Source: Paractinoplanes atraurantiacus (GTDB lineage: Bacteria; Actinomycetota; Actinomycetes; Mycobacteriales; Micromonosporaceae). Taken from it: a stretch of DNA of 64,000 nucleotides. Where the stretch lies: contig NZ_OBDY01000003.1 of the NCBI RefSeq assembly GCF_900215205.1, positions 387,842-451,841 on the forward strand, given 5' to 3'. The position numbers and the translations under genes are program-made. Positions 34,172-43,041 of this stretch are shown piece after piece (position 1 is the first letter of the stretch; every line of letters starts with the position of its first letter). A model generated the notes under the pieces. The model had not been told where the DNA came from. It did not search any database and was given only the letters and a program-made list of their open reading frames with translations.

Positions 34172-35572
34172 ATGACTCTCGTAGCCGGGATCGACAGCTC
34201 CACCCAGTCCTGCAAGGTGGTCATCCGCGACGCGGAGACCGGCAAGCTGGTCCGGCAGGGCCGCGCGAGCCATCCGGAGGGCACCGAGGTGCACCCGGAC
34301 GCCTGGTGGGCCGCCCTCCAGGAGGCGATCGAGCAGGCCGGTGGCCTGGACGACGTGGCCGCGGCCTCGGTCGCCGGCCAGCAGCACGGCATGGTGGTGC
34401 TCGACGAGAACGGCGAGGTGGTCCGCCCGGCGCTGCTGTGGAACGACACGCGCAGCGCCGGGGCGGCCGCCGACCTCATCCAGGAGCTGGGTGGGGGCGA
34501 GAAATGGGCCGAGGCGGTCGGCATCGTGCCGGTGGCCAGCTTCACCCTGACCAAGCTGCGGTGGCTGGCCCGCAACGAGCCGGAGATCGCGGCCCGGGTG
34601 GCCGCGGTCTGCCTGCCGCACGACTGGCTGACCTGGAAACTCACCGGGTCGACGAACATCGACGACATCAAGACCGACCGCAGCGACGCCAGCGGCACGC
34701 TGTACTGGTCGGCCAAGACCAACGAATACCGGCTCGACCTGCTCGAGCTCGGCTTCGGGCGCCGGATCAAGGTGCCCGAGGTGCTCGGTCCCACGGGCAT
34801 CGCCGGGCACCTGCCCAACGGTGCCCCGCTCGGGCCGGGCGCCGGCGACAACGCGGCGGCCGCCCTCGGCACGGGCGCCGGGACGGGCGACGTGATCGTC
34901 TCGATCGGCACCTCGGGCACGGTCTTCGTGTCCTCGGAGGTCTCGCCGAACGACCCGACCGGCACGGTGGCCGGGTTCGCCGACACCACCGGCCGGTTCC
35001 TGCCGATCGTGGTCACGCTGAACGCGGCCCGGGTGCTCGACGCGGCCGGCAAGCTGCTCGGCGTCGACCACGCCGAGCTGTCCCGGCTCGCTCTCAGCGC
35101 ACCCGCCGGCGCGGACGGGCTGGTGCTCATTCCGTACCTCGAAGGAGAGCGCACGCCGAACCGCCCGGATGCCACCGGCGCGATCCACGGCCTGACCCTC
35201 AAGACGTCCGACCCGGCCCACCTGGCCCGGGCCGCCGTCGAGGGCATGCTGTGCGCCCTGGCCGACGGCCTCGACGCCCTGGTCGCCAACGGCGCTACGG
35301 CCAACCGGATCGTGCTGGTCGGCGGGGGAGCGCGCAGCGAGGCCGTCCGCCGCGTCGCGCCCGAGCTGTTCGGCCTGCCGGTGCTGGTCCCGCCGCCCGG
35401 CGAGTACGTGGCCGACGGCGCCGCACGTCAGGCTGCCTGGGTCGCGCTCGGCGGCGAGGAGCCGCCGGTGTGGACGGCCGAGGCGCCCGAGACGTTCGAG
35501 GCCACGCCCGTCCCGCTCATCCGGCAGCAGTACGCCGCCGCACGAGACGCGGTTGTCAACCGCGCCCGCTAA
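34172..35572 (+). CDS. xylB: Xylulokinase
   Basis: 466 residues of the FGGY kinase family. [12 protein letters not shown] is the N-terminal phosphate-binding loop, [11 protein letters not shown] and LLWNDTRS follow, [16 protein letters not shown] lies mid-protein, and the C-terminal ATP-binding motif reads [15 protein letters not shown]. It phosphorylates D-xylulose to xylulose 5-phosphate for the pentose-phosphate pathway. The gene begins 13 bp after xylA with GGGACGAC upstream. Confidence 0.95.
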   Translation: MTLVAGIDSSTQSCKVVIRDAETGKLVRQGRASHPEGTEVHPDAWWAALQEAIEQAGGLDDVAAASVAGQQHGMVVLDENGEVVRPALLWNDTRSAGAAADLIQELGGGEKWAEAVGIVPVASFTLTKLRWLARNEPEIAARVAAVCLPHDWLTWKLTGSTNIDDIKTDRSDASGTLYWSAKTNEYRLDLLELGFGRRIKVPEVLGPTGIAGHLPNGAPLGPGAGDNAAAALGTGAGTGDVIVSIGTSGTVFVSSEVSPNDPTGTVAGFADTTGRFLPIVVTLNAARVLDAAGKLLGVDHAELSRLALSAPAGADGLVLIPYLEGERTPNRPDATGAIHGLTLKTSDPAHLARAAVEGMLCALADGLDALVANGATANRIVLVGGGARSEAVRRVAPELFGLPVLVPPPGEYVADGAARQAAWVALGGEEPPVWTAEAPETFEATPVPLIRQQYAAARDAVVNRAR

Positions 35573-35581
35573 CCTTTGCGG

Positions 35582-37048
35582 GTGAGCAGAGGCGGTACCG
35601 CCCATCGCGCGTACAGCGTGGTGGTCTTCGTGGTCCTCGCCTCGCTCGACAACGTCGCCATCGGCCTGGTGCCGCCGCTCTACGGCAGCATCGGGGACGC
35701 CTTCGGGGTCGGCGAGGGCCACATCGCCCTCGCCACCACGATCATGTTCCTGATCAGCGCGGTGGCGGCGATCGGTTTCGCGTACGCCGGTGACCGCACC
35801 GACCGCAAGCCGGTGCTGATCGCCGGCACGCTGATCTGGGTCGCCGGCACCGCGTGGTCCGGCCTGGCCGGCAGCTATCCGAGCTTCCTGCTCGCCCAGA
35901 TCGTCGCCTCGTTCGGCCTGGGCGCCGTCGCCTCGGTCAGCTTCGCCGTGGTCAGCGACCTGATCTCACCGCGCCGGCGCGGCCTGGTGATGAGCTTCTG
36001 GGGCCTCTCCCAGGGTGTCGGCACGCTGGCCGGCACCCTCGTCGGCGGTTTCCTCGGCCACACGAACTGGCGCGAGCCGTTCCTCGTCACCGCGGCCGCG
36101 GGCGCGGTGGCCACGGTGCTCTACCTGTTCACGTACAACGTGCCCCGCGGCGACAGCCAGCCCGAGCTGGCCGGTGTCGAGTACGACGAGCGGATCCACC
36201 ACGACCACCTGCCGCTGATCCTGCGCCGCCGCACCAACATCTGGCTGATCCTTCAGGGCAGCACGGCCCAGATCGCCCTCGGCTCGCTGGTGTGGCTGCC
36301 CGTCCTGTTCCGCTCCCGGGCCGAGGACCAGGGCTACACGGCCGGCACGGCGGTTCTGGTGGGCAGCGCCTTCGCCACGCTCTTCCAGCTCGGCGGTGCG
36401 CTCTCGATCCTGGGCGGCCTGGTCGGCGACCGGCTTCAGCGCCGTACGCCCCGGGGCCGCGCCCTGGTCGCCGCGGTCGGCGTCCTGGCCGCCGTGCCCT
36501 TCTACATCGTGCTGTTCTTCGTGCCGATGGAGATCGACGTCCCGGACGGCGGGAGCACGGGCGCGGTGGTCGGCGCCGTGCTCGGCAGCGTCTTCTCCTC
36601 GCCCACGGTCGGGCTCTGCCTGGCCACCGCGGTCTTCGCGCTGATGCTCACCTCGGCCAACTCGCCGAACTGGTTCGCGCTGATCGCCGACGTGAACCCG
36701 CCCGAGCACCGCGGCACCGTCTACAGCCTCGGCAACCTGGTCAATGGCTTCGGCCGGGCCGGCGGCAACGCGATGGTGGCGGTGGCCTTCCGCGGGCTGG
36801 CCGGCGCCTTCCCGCCGCCGCTCAACTACGCGGTCGGGCTGGCCGCCTTCCAGCTGTTCTGGGTGCCCACCGGGGTCATGTTCTGGCTGGCCAGCAGGAC
36901 GGTGGCGAAGGACATGTCCGACACCCACGCCGCCCTGCTGGCCCGCGCGGCCCGGCTAGAGCACCGCCCAGACGGTGACGTCGGTGGGGACCCGCCCGTC
37001 GTCGTCGAGGGGCTCGCTGCTCAGCAGGACGGTGGCCCCGGCCGGTAG
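35582..37048 (+). CDS. MFS transporter of the xylose operon
   Basis: 488 residues with about twelve membrane segments. The loop 2-3 motif is GDRTDRKPVLIAG and loop 8-9 is GDRLQRRTPRGRAL. It lacks the PETKG and related motifs of the classical sugar porter family and looks more like a Spinster-type MFS (RGTVYSLGNLVNGFGRAGGN). It starts 9 bp after xylB, so it is probably co-transcribed and may import xylose or export a product. The C-terminal 31 codons overlap, tail to tail, the GH13 gene. GTG 35582 is the likely start. Confidence 0.85.
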   Translation: MSRGGTAHRAYSVVVFVVLASLDNVAIGLVPPLYGSIGDAFGVGEGHIALATTIMFLISAVAAIGFAYAGDRTDRKPVLIAGTLIWVAGTAWSGLAGSYPSFLLAQIVASFGLGAVASVSFAVVSDLISPRRRGLVMSFWGLSQGVGTLAGTLVGGFLGHTNWREPFLVTAAAGAVATVLYLFTYNVPRGDSQPELAGVEYDERIHHDHLPLILRRRTNIWLILQGSTAQIALGSLVWLPVLFRSRAEDQGYTAGTAVLVGSAFATLFQLGGALSILGGLVGDRLQRRTPRGRALVAAVGVLAAVPFYIVLFFVPMEIDVPDGGSTGAVVGAVLGSVFSSPTVGLCLATAVFALMLTSANSPNWFALIADVNPPEHRGTVYSLGNLVNGFGRAGGNAMVAVAFRGLAGAFPPPLNYAVGLAAFQLFWVPTGVMFWLASRTVAKDMSDTHAALLARAARLEHRPDGDVGGDPPVVVEGLAAQQDGGPGR

Positions 37049-38596
37049 CTCGACCGGCTCCGTCCCGAAGTTCGTCACCACCAGCACATCGCCGTTCGTG
37101 AACATAAGCGACTTGTCCGATTTGTGAGTCCAGGTCAACGTGCCGCCACCCAGGCCGTGCGAGCGCCGGGTGGTGAGCGCGCTCCGGTAGAGCTCCCACG
37201 TCGAGCCGGGCACACCCCGCTGGCGGTCGGCCGCGTACTCGGCCCAGACCGCCGGCTGCGGCAGCCAGCTCTTGTCGCTCGGCCCGAAGCCGTACGACGG
37301 AGCGTCCGCCTCCCACGGCAGCGGCACCCGGCAGCCGTCCCGGCCCCGCTCGGTGTGCCCCGAGCGCTCCCACGCCGGGTCCTCACGGAACTCGTCGGCC
37401 ATCGTCGTGTGCTCCGGCAGCCCCAGCTCCTCACCCTGGTAGAGGTAGGCCGAGCCGGGCAGGCCGAGCATCAGCAGCGTGGCCGCCCGGGCCCGGCGCA
37501 GGCCGAGCGCGGTGTCCGGCTGCGGGTCCCCGGCGCCGATGCCGTGCATCCGCGCCTGCCCGACCGGGTAGCCGAGCCGGGTCGCGTGCCGCACCACGTC
37601 GTGGTTGGACAGCACCCACGTGGTGGTCGCGCCGACCTCGTCGTTGGCCGCCAGCGACTCGTCGATGATCTCGGCCAGGCGGACCGGCGTCCACGGCGCG
37701 TCCAGGTAGGGGAAGTTGAAGGCCTGGTGCATCTCGTCGGGCCGCACGTAGCGGGCCAGCCGCGACGCCGGCTGCACCCACGCCTCGGCCACCAGGATGC
37801 GGCCACCCCCAGATCCGCTGAAACGAGGCTCGTCGAGGACCGAGCGCCACTGCTGGTAGATCGCGTGGACGCCTTCCTGGTCCCACATCGGCGGCGGCGG
37901 GCCGGCCGGCTCCAGACCGCCCAGGATCTGGCTGGTCGACGTCCAGTCGCTCAGGTCCTTGTCCTTGATCAGGCCGTGCGCGACGTCGACCCGGAAGCCG
38001 TCCACGCCCCGGTCGAGCCAGAACCGCAGGATGTCCACGAACTCCGACCGGACCTGCGGGTTGTCCCAGTTGAGGTCGGGCTGGGTGACGTCGAACAGGT
38101 GCAGGTACCACTGACCGTCCGGCAGCCGCTCCCACGCGGGGCCGCCGAAGACGCTCTGCCACGAGTTCGGCGGCTCCGAGCCGTCCGGGCCCTTGCCGTC
38201 GTGGAAGATGTAGCGCGCCCGCTCCGGGCTGCCGGGTGCAGCCGCCAGCGCCGCGCGGAACCACTCGTGCTCGCTGGAGGTATGGTTGGGCACGAGGTCG
38301 ACGATGAGCTTGAGCCCCAGGTGGTGCGCCTCGGCGATCAGCTTGTCGGCGTCGCCGAGGTCGCCGAAGCGTGGGTCGACCCCGCGGTAGTCGGCCACGT
38401 CGTAGCCGGCGTCGTGCTGCGGGGACGGGTAGAACGGTGAGAGCCACACGGCGTCGATGCCGAGGTCTCGCAGATAGGGCAGGCGCCCGGTGATGCCGGG
38501 CAGGTCGCCCATCCCGTCGCCGTCGCTGTCAGCGAACGAGCGGGGATAGACCTGGTAGATGACGGCGTCGCGCCACCAGTGTTCGTTGCGGGGCAT
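36956..38596 (-). CDS. GH13 alpha-glucosidase / oligo-1,6-glucosidase
   Basis: 546 residues. The four GH13 regions are clear: DLVPNHTS (I), GFRVDVAHG with the nucleophile Asp (II), ILVAEAW with the acid/base Glu (III), and VLSNHDVVRH with the transition-state Asp (IV). The N-terminus WWRDAVIYQVYPRSFADSDGDG is typical of the oligo-1,6-glucosidase/alpha-glucosidase subfamily. No signal peptide, so it hydrolyses imported maltodextrins, isomaltose or similar. It is last in the leftward run after the HD-domain gene. Confidence 0.92.
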   Translation of the reverse strand: MPRNEHWWRDAVIYQVYPRSFADSDGDGMGDLPGITGRLPYLRDLGIDAVWLSPFYPSPQHDAGYDVADYRGVDPRFGDLGDADKLIAEAHHLGLKLIVDLVPNHTSSEHEWFRAALAAAPGSPERARYIFHDGKGPDGSEPPNSWQSVFGGPAWERLPDGQWYLHLFDVTQPDLNWDNPQVRSEFVDILRFWLDRGVDGFRVDVAHGLIKDKDLSDWTSTSQILGGLEPAGPPPPMWDQEGVHAIYQQWRSVLDEPRFSGSGGGRILVAEAWVQPASRLARYVRPDEMHQAFNFPYLDAPWTPVRLAEIIDESLAANDEVGATTTWVLSNHDVVRHATRLGYPVGQARMHGIGAGDPQPDTALGLRRARAATLLMLGLPGSAYLYQGEELGLPEHTTMADEFREDPAWERSGHTERGRDGCRVPLPWEADAPSYGFGPSDKSWLPQPAVWAEYAADRQRGVPGSTWELYRSALTTRRSHGLGGGTLTWTHKSDKSLMFTNGDVLVVTNFGTEPVELPAGATVLLSSEPLDDDGRVPTDVTVWAVL

Positions 38597-38605
38597 ACGC
38601 CCAGG

Positions 38606-39322
38606 CTAATCGTCCAGGATCGCGGCGAATCGCTCCTCGGCCAGGTCGAGCTGGTCGAGGATGTGGTCTTTGGCCGCTATCGACAGCGGGGTGTCCGGGC
38701 GGCCGACCAGCTCACGCAGCTTCGGCACGAGCGGGCGGTACTTCACGGCCGCCTTGAAGGCCTTCTCCGGCGTCGTGTGGACCACCCCGACGCCGTTGTC
38801 GGTGAAGTCCGAGACCTTGATCACCCGGGCCCACGGGTCGCGCTCGAGGCTGTCCGCCACGTGCTGCCGGTACTGCTCGTGGCGGTCCCGGTCGCGGTCG
38901 TACTCCGGATTGGTGACCGAGCGGACCAGCTCGGCCGTGCGGGGGCCGAAGCGGCGGGCCAGCTCGGCGATCGCCGCGTCGGTCAGCTCCTGATAGGTGC
39001 CGGCCGAGCGCCCGGCCAGCTCGGCCGGGTGGTCCTCGACGGCGTCGTGCAGCAGGGCCGCGGTCAGCACGTCCACGTCGCGCACCCCGTAGTACTTGAT
39101 GATGCGGATGGCAACCCGGAGCAGGTGGTTCAGATAGGGCTCGCGCACCCGCCGGTCGTTCGCGTGCAGCTTCGCGGCCAGGTCGAGCGCCTCGACCAGC
39201 CGCTCCCGCTCGCCGGCCGGAAACGACTCCAGCTCGAGCAGCAACCGCTCGCGGAGGCCGGCTTCGCCGTACACCTCGGTGATCGCGTGCAGCGGCATCG
39301 ACAGCAACATCCGTGGCGCCAT
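38606..39322 (-). CDS. HD-domain hydrolase (RelA/SpoT HD-like)
   Basis: 238 residues. The HD motif is ALLHDAVEDH (about 87-96), preceded by PYLNHLLRVA (metal-binding His) and followed by VIKVSDFTDN, the second Asp block. This pattern matches the HD hydrolase half of RelA/SpoT, but there is no synthetase, TGS or ACT domain, so it could be a stand-alone (p)ppGpp hydrolase-like enzyme or another nucleotide phosphohydrolase. It lies between the MHYT and GH13 genes, 21 and 9 bp away. Confidence 0.82.
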   Translation of the reverse strand: MAPRMLLSMPLHAITEVYGEAGLRERLLLELESFPAGERERLVEALDLAAKLHANDRRVREPYLNHLLRVAIRIIKYYGVRDVDVLTAALLHDAVEDHPAELAGRSAGTYQELTDAAIAELARRFGPRTAELVRSVTNPEYDRDRDRHEQYRQHVADSLERDPWARVIKVSDFTDNGVGVVHTTPEKAFKAAVKYRPLVPKLRELVGRPDTPLSIAAKDHILDQLDLAEERFAAILDD

Positions 39323-39343
39323 GCCGAGAACGTACCGGACACG

Positions 39344-40228
39344 TCAGCCGTTGGTGGGAGTGCGCATCGGAACCGGGCGCGGCGAGGGCCGTCGCACGGT
39401 CGGCGTGACGATCGTGGCCTGCTTGAGCGACCACGGGACGGGGGTCGCACCCTCGGCGTGCACGCCCCGGCGCGGCGTGCCGGCGCCGTCGGTGAACTCC
39501 TCCTCGGTCATCGCCTGGAGCGCGCTGAGCGCCACCCCGACGATGGTGGCCGCGGTGATCAGGGTGATCGGCACGATCATGGTGAGCGGCCGGAAGCCGT
39601 CGACCGCGGCCGTGCCGAGCGGGTCGAGGTGGACCGACATGGCAGCCATGCCCGTGTAGTGCATGCCGCAGACCGCCACGCCCATGATGGCGGCGGCGCC
39701 GCTGATCGGCGCCCAGCCGCGGACCGAGATGGCGAACCAGAGGGCCACGGTCGAGGCGACCACCGCGATGATCGCCGACGCGACGACGAGGGACAGGTTG
39801 TATCGCATGTCGCCGGCCACGTGCATGCCGTACATGCCGGTGTAGTGCATCGCGAGCACCCCGCCGCCGGTCAGCACGCCGGCCGCGATCACCTTGGGCA
39901 GGCTGCGCCGGCCGTGCCCGACGATCAGCAGTCCGGTGCCGACCGCGGCGACCGCGAAGACCAGGCTGAGCACGGTCATCGGGATGTCGAAGCGGACGGG
40001 GCTCTCCGGCACCTCGAAGCCGAGCATGGCCGCGAAGTGCATGAGCCAGATGGCGCCACCGCCGATCGCGAAGGCCGAGATGACCAGCCAGCGGTTGCGG
40101 CGGCCCCGCGTACGGGCGTCCCGCGCTCGGGCCGTGCCCAGCAGACCGAAGAACGAGCCCAGAAAGGCCAGCAGATAGGCGGCGAGCGGATTGAAGACGC
40201 CGTACGTGAAGTGATGGACCTCGGCCAC
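39344..40228 (-). CDS. Stand-alone MHYT-domain membrane sensor
   Basis: 294 residues with seven membrane segments and three copies of the metal-binding MHYT signature: LMHFAAM (about 62-68), AMHYTGM (about 124-130) and GMHYTGM (about 190-196). In other bacteria MHYT domains are thought to bind copper and sense O2, CO or NO, and are usually fused to GGDEF/EAL; here only a short Pro-rich cytoplasmic tail follows. The GTG at 40228 has GAGGTGG upstream. It heads the leftward run with the HD hydrolase and GH13 genes. Confidence 0.88.
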   Translation of the reverse strand: MAEVHHFTYGVFNPLAAYLLAFLGSFFGLLGTARARDARTRGRRNRWLVISAFAIGGGAIWLMHFAAMLGFEVPESPVRFDIPMTVLSLVFAVAAVGTGLLIVGHGRRSLPKVIAAGVLTGGGVLAMHYTGMYGMHVAGDMRYNLSLVVASAIIAVVASTVALWFAISVRGWAPISGAAAIMGVAVCGMHYTGMAAMSVHLDPLGTAAVDGFRPLTMIVPITLITAATIVGVALSALQAMTEEEFTDGAGTPRRGVHAEGATPVPWSLKQATIVTPTVRRPSPRPVPMRTPTNG

Positions 40229-40331
40229 GACAGAGCCACCTCGCGAGAAAAGATCGAAAGATTTCCGCGAGTGATTCAGTCAGGAATTGGCGGAAGGTCA
40301 TCGCACGGCGAGTGCGGCACCCCCACGAGAT

Positions 40332-40365
40332 GAGCCGGGGCCACCCGTTCAGGTGGCCCCGGCTC
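40332..40365 (-). terminator. 14-bp perfect hairpin terminator
   Basis: GAGCCGGGGCCACC (40332-40345) and its exact reverse complement (40352-40365) flank a six-base loop. It lies after the stop of the GPGG gene (40405) and before the MHYT promoter, ending the leftward nucleotidyltransferase-to-GPGG transcript. Confidence 0.8.
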
Positions 40366-40404
40366 TGTGGTTTACCGGGGGATTGAAGTTGTCGGAGCGG
40401 GAGA

Positions 40405-40548
40405 TCAGGTGAAGATGCTGACGCCGCCGGGGCCGACCAGCAGGCCCACGATGATCAGCACGATTCCCCAGAGGAGCTGCCGCCGGAAGAGGGCGAGGAT
40501 ACCGGCGACCACCAGGATGACTGCGAGGATCCAAAGGAGTACGTCCAT
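40405..40548 (-). CDS. GPGG-motif small membrane protein
   Basis: 47 residues. Two hydrophobic stretches (LLWILAVILVVAGILAL and LLWGIVLIIVGLLVG) are joined by a basic FRRQ turn, and the C-terminus carries GPGGVSIF. This tiny hairpin membrane protein is widespread in actinomycetes and is recognised by its GPGG motif; its role is not known. It ends the leftward operon 39 bp after the metallophosphoesterase stop and is followed by a strong terminator. Confidence 0.85.
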   Translation of the reverse strand: MDVLLWILAVILVVAGILALFRRQLLWGIVLIIVGLLVGPGGVSIFT

Positions 40549-40587
40549 GCGCCTGAGATACCCGGGTGCCCGATTTTGGAAACGTGT

Positions 40588-41334
40588 TTATCCGACGGTC
40601 GTAAGTGACGATTCGATCTCGCCGCTGAGCAGCTGATACACGTTGTACGCCTGCTTGATCACCGGGTGCGCGACGTTGCGCACGGGCACCCCGCCGGGCG
40701 TACGGCCGCGCTCCGATCCGTGGTGTGCGTGCCCGTGCAGGGCCAGCGAGGCCGGCGCCGAGTCGATCGCCTGGCCGAGCTGGTAGCAGCCGAGGAAGGC
40801 GTAGATCTCCAGCGGCTCGCCGACCAGCGTCTCCGGCACCGGCGCGTAGTGGGTGAGCGCCACCAGCGCGTCGGCCTCGACCGAGTGCAGCGCCTCGCGC
40901 AGGGCGGCCGCGTACCGCTCGGTCGTGCCGACGAAGTCCTTCATCTCGCGCTCGCCGAAGTTGCTGGCGCACGCCCCGGCGAACCCGCCGCCGAAGCCCT
41001 TGCTGCCGGCGATGCCGAGCCGGTGCCCGTTGATCTCCAGCACCGTCGCCGTGCCCTCCAGCACGGTGATGCCGGAGTCCTGGAGCACCTCGGTGACCTG
41101 GTCCTGCTGGTCGCTCTGGTGGTCGTGGTTGCCGAGCACCACGACGACCGGCACGGCCAGGCCGCCGAACTCCTTGGCGAAGCAGCGGGCCTCCTCGACG
41201 GTGCCGTGCCGGGTCAGGTCCCCGGCCACCAGCAGCGCGTCGGCGCGGTCCGGCAGTTCCTCGAGGGCGGGCCGATAGCGGCCCACCACGTCCTTGTCCA
41301 CGTGGACGTCGCCCACGGCGGCGATCCGGATCAT
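40588..41334 (-). CDS. Metallophosphoesterase
   Basis: 248 residues of the calcineurin-like family: GDVHVDKD (block I), AGDLTRHG (II), VLGNHDHQ (III), LTHYAP (IV) and LHGHAHHG (V). All metal-ligand His and Asp residues are present. The substrate is unknown. The start overlaps the BON-like gene stop (ATGA), so translation is coupled. Confidence 0.92.
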   Translation of the reverse strand: MIRIAAVGDVHVDKDVVGRYRPALEELPDRADALLVAGDLTRHGTVEEARCFAKEFGGLAVPVVVVLGNHDHQSDQQDQVTEVLQDSGITVLEGTATVLEINGHRLGIAGSKGFGGGFAGACASNFGEREMKDFVGTTERYAAALREALHSVEADALVALTHYAPVPETLVGEPLEIYAFLGCYQLGQAIDSAPASLALHGHAHHGSERGRTPGGVPVRNVAHPVIKQAYNVYQLLSGEIESSLTTVG

Positions 41335-41579
41335 GAAATCTCCTCCACCTCACTGGGCGCCTGTGCCCGCGTGATGCCGATGTCGCAGGTGATCTCCACC
41401 TCGGGAAAGCGCGTGGTGATCTGCCGGCAGATCTCGTCCCGGCGCTGCGCGCTCTCCACCTCGCCGCCGAGCACGATCGAGTGCTCTCGGCGCTGGACCG
41501 TGATGCCCTGCTCGGCGATCCGGTCGTGCTCGGTGAGCAGCCTCTGGATCTCGGCCTCGAGATCGATGTCGTTCGTCAT
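41331..41579 (-). CDS. BON-like small protein
   Basis: 82 residues with the alpha/beta pattern of a BON or OsmY-like domain: IQRLLTEHDRIAEQGITVQRREHSIVLGGEVESAQRRDEICRQI in steps, with the VxLxGxVxS core. No signal peptide, so it is cytoplasmic. BON domains bind phospholipid or proteins; here it may be a partner of the downstream phosphoesterase, with which it overlaps. Family call is by pattern only. Confidence 0.7.
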   Translation of the reverse strand: MTNDIDLEAEIQRLLTEHDRIAEQGITVQRREHSIVLGGEVESAQRRDEICRQITTRFPEVEITCDIGITRAQAPSEVEEIS

Positions 41580-41592
41580 AGGTCCCGGCCCT

Positions 41593-42168
41593 TCACTTGG
41601 TTGCCAGCGCCTCCGGCAGCGGGACGACGTCCAGCCGGTCCAGCAGGATCAGAAACGCCTCGGCATACGGTGACTTGCTGGTCTCCCGCCGGACCCGGTC
41701 CCAGTCGATCTGCTCGCGCAGCGATCGGGCCACCGGAAGTCCCGTGGCGAAGTCGCAGTAGTGCTGGCTGTAGCTCAACAGCTTGTGGATCATCAGCTGG
41801 CTGGCCGAGAGCACCGGCATGTAGATGGCCTCGACCGAGATCTGCTCGGTGTCGCGCAGCGTCTCGTCGGTCACCGGCGTCTCCACCGGCCGATAGATCA
41901 GGTCGACCATCCGGTCGTCGTCGTAGACCTTGACCAGCCAGTCCTCCGGCGGCTGCTCGGTGCGGAAGCCGGCCTTGGCCAGCTCGGCCAGCGCCTGCTC
42001 CTTGTCCTGCTCGCGGAGCAGGAAGTCGACGTCGTGGTCGCTGGAGTGGCCGCCGTGCGCCCAGACCGCGAAGCTCCCGCCCAGAGCGAACGGGATGGCC
42101 GCCGCCTTGAGCGTCGAGGCGACCTTCTTCAACGTGGTGGCCAGGCCTTCGTCCACCTGGTGCGGCAT
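41593..42168 (-). CDS. Nucleotidyltransferase-fold protein
   Basis: 191 residues. GGSFAVWAHGGHSSDHDVDFLL is the nucleotidyltransferase signature (GGxxA followed by DxD, here HDVD), and a third acidic residue in MVDLIYRPV fits the fold. It resembles proteins annotated as nucleotidyltransferase family or DUF6036. The target may be a small molecule, RNA or protein. It is first in the leftward operon with the BON-like, phosphoesterase and GPGG genes; no HEPN partner is present. Confidence 0.78.
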   Translation of the reverse strand: MPHQVDEGLATTLKKVASTLKAAAIPFALGGSFAVWAHGGHSSDHDVDFLLREQDKEQALAELAKAGFRTEQPPEDWLVKVYDDDRMVDLIYRPVETPVTDETLRDTEQISVEAIYMPVLSASQLMIHKLLSYSQHYCDFATGLPVARSLREQIDWDRVRRETSKSPYAEAFLILLDRLDVVPLPEALATK

Positions 42169-42351
42169 GACGTTCTCCCCCTGTCGGCGTGTGCGGTCCC
42201 GTGCCGATTACGACTACCCGGGCGCCCCCGCGTTTGAACCGCCGACCTCGGGGATCTTCGGGCAAAACCCACTGCAACCCCCATTTTGGTACGGGATTGA
42301 GCACCGTCGCCGGAAAACCCGATGTGCACCCGCCGGTTACCGTTGGTTGGC

Positions 42352-43041
42352 ATGACCCTTCGCACGATCGCCCTGATCGGCATCGACGGCTCCGGCAAGA
42401 CGACGCAGGCGCACCGGCTGGCCGATGAGCTCGCCGCGGCCGGCCTGCCCGCCGTCTACCGGCGCAACGCCGGGGGTCGCCACTGGGTCGGAAAACTCGC
42501 CGTGCGGCTCGGCCGGCGCGACGCCGAGGATCTGATCGGCCGCCGCGCCATGCTCTTCGCCGAGTCGGTCCTGCGCTGGCTGGCCATGCTGCGCACGCTG
42601 CTGTGGCGCCTGCTCACCGGCGGCGTCGTGGTCATGGACCGGTACGCCTACTGCCAGTACGCGAGCCTGCGGGCCCGCGGCGCCCACCCGGCCGCCGAGC
42701 GCCGCGCCCGCCTCGCCTACCGCCTGTTCCCCCGCCCCGACGTGACCTTCCTGCTGGCCGTCGACCCGGCGGTGGCCCAGCAGCGGATCGACGCCCGCGG
42801 CTACGACCACGAGTCGATGACCTACCTGAACGCCGCCGACGCCGCCTACCGCTCGCTGCCCGAGTTCGCGTCGTTCGTGGTGATCGACGCCAACGGCACA
42901 CCGGACGAGGTCTCCGCGGCCCTGCACGCCGCGCTCGCCTCCAGCCCGGTGGCCCGGCGCCGCGGCCTGCTCCTGGCCGGCGCGGCCGCGCTCGCCGGCA
43001 TGCTCACCGTCCTCGGCTACCAGGTCGCCGAGCTCATCTAA
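42352..43041 (+). CDS. Thymidylate kinase-like protein with C-terminal membrane helix
   Basis: 229 residues. P-loop GIDGSGKTTQ (9-18), the VVMDRYAYCQYASLRARG DRY block that binds the nucleotide monophosphate, and FLLAVDPAVAQQRIDARG (LID region) give a dTMP-kinase fold. After about residue 200 a basic SPVARRR leads into a single hydrophobic helix (GLLLAGAAALAGMLTVLGY), so the protein is probably tail-anchored. Classical TMP kinases are soluble. It may phosphorylate dTMP at the membrane or another monophosphate. It diverges from the nucleotidyltransferase gene. Confidence 0.82.
   Translation: MTLRTIALIGIDGSGKTTQAHRLADELAAAGLPAVYRRNAGGRHWVGKLAVRLGRRDAEDLIGRRAMLFAESVLRWLAMLRTLLWRLLTGGVVVMDRYAYCQYASLRARGAHPAAERRARLAYRLFPRPDVTFLLAVDPAVAQQRIDARGYDHESMTYLNAADAAYRSLPEFASFVVIDANGTPDEVSAALHAALASSPVARRRGLLLAGAAALAGMLTVLGYQVAELI

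Noticed and set aside
40405..42168. Nucleotidyltransferase operon considered as a toxin-antitoxin or MNT/HEPN pair
   Set aside because: No HEPN or toxin partner. The neighbours are a BON-like protein, a phosphoesterase and a GPGG peptide.
42220..42250. Reverse-strand GGTTCAAAC resembling a tRNA T-arm
   Set aside because: The five-base stem does not pair around the loop and no acceptor, D or anticodon arms fit on either side.
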